NCBI GenBank assembly: GCA_017547995.1
Contig: JAFYNW010000170.1
Coordinates: forward strand, 1-14,857
Reading direction: 5' to 3'
Source: Clostridia bacterium
GTDB taxonomy: Bacteria > Bacillota > Clostridia > Oscillospirales > Butyricicoccaceae
DNA length: 14,857 nucleotides
Part shown: piece by piece, positions 12,963-14,857 of the stretch
How positions within the stretch are numbered: the stretch's first letter is position 1
Layout of the letters: every line of letters begins with the position of its first letter
Notes under the pieces: model-generated
The model's input: the letters and a program-made list of their open reading frames with translations, nothing else
Database searches by the model: none
What the model was told of the DNA's origin: nothing
Made by a program: the position numbers and the translations under genes

Positions 12963-13418
12963 ATGTATACATTATATAATGAGCATATTGTTACAGACGA
13001 TGCTGAAGCGCGTGCTGTCATGACGCTTTGCCGCAACACCAAGGCATACCCCGAAAATCTTATTCAGGAGTTTACCCTTTCCTTCGGTGATGCGACAAAT
13101 TGCGAAAAGCTTATAAAAAAGCTCCGCTCTGCACCACCACGAAGCTTTGAAGGCATTGTCGTGCGATATTTTTCCGATTTTTACAGCAAAATTTTGCTGG
13201 ATTTAGAAAAAAAATACGCAGAACCTCTTGATAAACAGGGGGCAGATGTGGTATCATTATTTTTAGCGGATAGAAATGAGATACATATTATGCCGCTCGG
13301 CCATGACCTCAGAATCGTTTTCCGTATCGGCGGAAGCGACTATGATTCTGTTATGCAGCGTTATGACGGGCTCAAAACGGCAGTTCTCGCTCTCATCCAA
13401 CAATATTCGGAGGTTTAA
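12963..13418 (+). CDS. Hypothetical protein, first gene of a three-gene unit
   Basis: I do not recognise this 151-residue protein. It has no membrane helix, signal peptide or lipobox and looks like a soluble mixed alpha/beta protein. Visible features are a helix-rich N-terminal half, a Ser-Phe-Glu-Gly-Ile-Val-Val-Arg-Tyr-Phe segment at about 61-70, and a later beta-like stretch with Ile-His-Ile-Met-Pro-Leu-Gly-His-Asp-Leu-Arg-Ile-Val-Phe. The ATG is supported by AGGAGG 5 nt upstream, one of the strongest sites in the window, so translation is very likely. It is separated from the next gene by 3 nt, and that gene's ribosome binding site lies in its last codons. The upstream 230 nt are repeats, and no good promoter is visible in them, so read-through from birA is possible. 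Confidence 0.8.
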   Translation: MYTLYNEHIVTDDAEARAVMTLCRNTKAYPENLIQEFTLSFGDATNCEKLIKKLRSAPPRSFEGIVVRYFSDFYSKILLDLEKKYAEPLDKQGADVVSLFLADRNEIHIMPLGHDLRIVFRIGGSDYDSVMQRYDGLKTAVLALIQQYSEV

Positions 13419-13421
13419 TCC

Positions 13422-13928
13422 ATGTTAAATAAGAAAGCACTTATCGCGGCTGTTGCTGCAGTAGTTATCGGTGTATGCGCTGTCGCATTCATTCTCAACC
13501 CATCTTCCGGCACAGAACAGTATTCTGAAGTTCTCACAAAGTACTTCTCCGCTTACTACCAGACAGGCTCTGTTCCAATGCTTCAGGAATGTCTTCCGGA
13601 AGAGCTCAAGGAAGAAGCTAACCTCGCTTACACACTCGGCGGCTCTGTAAACCTTCTCGCAGGTTACAAGATGGACACGTTGGATCAGGTTGGCGAAAAC
13701 GTAGTCGTTACTGTTACAATCACAAATCAGCCTGAAGCTAAGGCTACACTCCGTAACCAGTACAAGACAGAATTCGCAGGCATCACAATGGCTGTAAGCA
13801 CAGAATTCGACGTAAACATCAAGGGCGACACAGGCGAGCTCAACTTCAACGGCTATGCTGACCTCGTACAGATTGGCGGTCAGTGGTACCTCACAAACTA
13901 CAGCATCCCACTCTACGGTGAAAACTAA
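13422..13928 (+). CDS. Hypothetical membrane-anchored exported protein
   Basis: The 168-residue protein begins with Lys-Lys and one hydrophobic helix at about residues 6-25, followed by an outward domain of some 140 residues that is not one I recognise. The cysteine at 19 is inside the helix and not in a lipobox, so it is likely a signal anchor or cleaved signal peptide. The C-terminal part alternates hydrophobic and polar residues and ends in a Gly-Gly-Gln-Trp-Tyr-Leu-Thr-Asn segment, as often seen in small extracytoplasmic NTF2-like or similar beta domains; this is only a guess. GGAGG lies 8 nt before the ATG. Codons are strongly biased (ACA for Thr, CTC for Leu, ATC for Ile), more than in its neighbours, which suggests high expression. 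It lies 3 nt from the genes on both sides of it. Confidence 0.82.
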   Translation: MLNKKALIAAVAAVVIGVCAVAFILNPSSGTEQYSEVLTKYFSAYYQTGSVPMLQECLPEELKEEANLAYTLGGSVNLLAGYKMDTLDQVGENVVVTVTITNQPEAKATLRNQYKTEFAGITMAVSTEFDVNIKGDTGELNFNGYADLVQIGGQWYLTNYSIPLYGEN

Positions 13929-13931
13929 TCA

Positions 13932-14857
13932 ATGAACAAGAATTTCAACAAAAACACGGAAAACGACAAGGACCTCAACAGTGACGTCCGCAAGGAGTTT
14001 CTCAGAGTTTTGCTGAACAGAATAAACAATAATAAAGCGCTGAAAGGCTTCGTCCTTTTGGTGCTTATTTGTTTACTGGCATACGAGATTTTCTCGGGCG
14101 GCAAGCTCACTCAGATTCTGACTCCTTATCTCCCTCAGGAGAATAATTCACAGACAACTCTCGCAACAGAGGCCGCGCCTCTCACAACTGCCGCACCTGA
14201 AATCGAGCATAAGCTTGTCATCACAATGCTCGACGTCGACCAGGGCGACAGTATTCTCATCTCATACGACGACAGACATATGCTCATCGACACAAACGTT
14301 GTGGAGCATTACTCCAACGTAAAGAATACTCTCACAGAGAGAGGCGTTGAGCATCTTGATTATCTTGTGGCAACACATCCTCACGCCGACCATATCGGCG
14401 CGATGCACAAGGTGCTTACAGACTTTGACGTCGATACTTACTTCTACACAGAATGTGACACAGGCAAGTATACCTACCAGAATGCTATGGAGTACGCTTA
14501 CAAGTATGCTGACGAGGTTGAGCTTCTCGTCAAGGGCGACAAATTCAAGCTTGGTGACGTGAAGTTTACAGTGCTTTCCCCTGTGGCAGGCGCTGACCAT
14601 ACTGAAAACGTCAACAACGCTTCTGCAGTTATGCTTGTCGAATGGGGCGAATTCAACGCACTTCTCATGGGCGATGCAGAAAGCGATATCGAGCTTGAGC
14701 TTCTCAAGGAAAATCTCATCCCTGACGTAGACCTTCTCAAGGTAGGTCACCACGGCAGCTACACAAGCTCGGACAAGACATTCCTGCAGACGGCAAAGCC
14801 TGAGGTTTCGCTGATTTCTCTCGGCGAGGACAACGAATACGGCTTCCCTCATCAGGT
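13932..14857 (+). CDS. Membrane-anchored ComEC-like metallo-beta-lactamase hydrolase (runs off right edge)
   Basis: The 308 visible codons are open to the edge. After a charged, Asn-rich cytoplasmic tail there is one membrane helix at about 36-52, a Thr/Ala/Pro-rich linker to about 90, and then a metallo-beta-lactamase domain of the ComEC/Rec2 C-terminal type. Visible motifs are LDVDQGDS at 100-107, THPHADH at 148-154 with the metal ligands H149, H151, D153 and H154, Met-Gly-Asp with D248, and Val-Gly-His-His-Gly-Ser at 271-276. The family normally has Asp-Val-Gly-Gln-Gly-Asp; here the glycine is Asp103. The helix and linker suggest the domain sits outside the membrane. It lacks the ComEC membrane channel, so it is not a DNA importer; related stand-alone proteins are proposed nucleases or phosphodiesterases. 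The ATG is 3 nt after the previous stop, with only a weak GGTGA upstream. Confidence 0.88.
   Translation, partial: MNKNFNKNTENDKDLNSDVRKEFLRVLLNRINNNKALKGFVLLVLICLLAYEIFSGGKLTQILTPYLPQENNSQTTLATEAAPLTTAAPEIEHKLVITMLDVDQGDSILISYDDRHMLIDTNVVEHYSNVKNTLTERGVEHLDYLVATHPHADHIGAMHKVLTDFDVDTYFYTECDTGKYTYQNAMEYAYKYADEVELLVKGDKFKLGDVKFTVLSPVAGADHTENVNNASAVMLVEWGEFNALLMGDAESDIELELLKENLIPDVDLLKVGHHGSYTSSDKTFLQTAKPEVSLISLGEDNEYGFPHQ

Noticed and set aside
12754..13023. Two small overlapping ORFs between birA and the gene at 12963
   Set aside because: Both run over the hairpin repeats in different frames and continue into the next gene; their sequence is just translated repeat.
13422..13500. Lipoprotein signal in the exported protein
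   Set aside because: The only early cysteine is preceded by Ile-Gly-Val inside the hydrophobic core, which does not fit a lipobox.

Overview
The window reads as an ordinary stretch of a low-to-mid GC Clostridia chromosome, most likely an uncultured gut relative of the Oscillospiraceae/Ruminococcaceae. The reasons are the Firmicutes-type lon-engB pair, the scpA / site-2 protease / lysA neighbourhood, a coenzyme B12-dependent glutamate mutase operon, strong AGGAGG-type ribosome binding sites, and intergenic spacers filled with short hairpin repeats. The organism assignment is inference; no rRNA or tRNA gene is present to fix it.

Layout. On the minus strand, from low to high coordinates: the 5' end of scpA (chromosome segregation, runs off the left edge), a membrane site-2-type metalloprotease gene, lysA (last step of lysine synthesis), engB and lon (ribosome-assembly GTPase and ATP-dependent protease, one transcript from a promoter near 5440), a small membrane protein gene of the DUF4830 type, a membrane-anchored M20 peptidase gene, ribF (FMN/FAD synthesis), and glmE-mutL-glmS (glutamate mutase and its reactivator). 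The five genes from glmS down to the M20 peptidase are packed with gaps of 6, 21 and 10 nt and a 17 nt overlap, so they look like one operon ending at a hairpin-plus-T terminator at 6191-6245. On the plus strand, divergent from glmS, are birA (short biotin ligase, apparently leaderless) and then a three-gene unit: two proteins I do not recognise and a membrane-anchored ComEC-like metallo-beta-lactamase hydrolase cut by the right edge.

No clear undescribed enzymatic system is visible. The most unusual content lies between the genes. Four spacers (about 195-223, 2205-2319, 5522-5688 and 12735-12946) are built from the same small set of modules: tandem mini-hairpins with an ATGAATTG-like linker, a shared GGTATCTGCGATGC block, a 28-29 nt stem-loop with fixed GCGG...CCTAC ends and changing stem bases, and a 29 nt GGAGATTC...GAATGACA block. 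Two spacers 10.5 kb apart carry the modules in the same order. Other points worth a look are a 16 bp palindrome in the lon leader, an inverted repeat over the birA -35 box, a 13 bp perfect hairpin inside the FDGVHIGH codons of a GTG-started ribF, and a glutamate mutase operon that lacks methylaspartase in this window but carries ribF.
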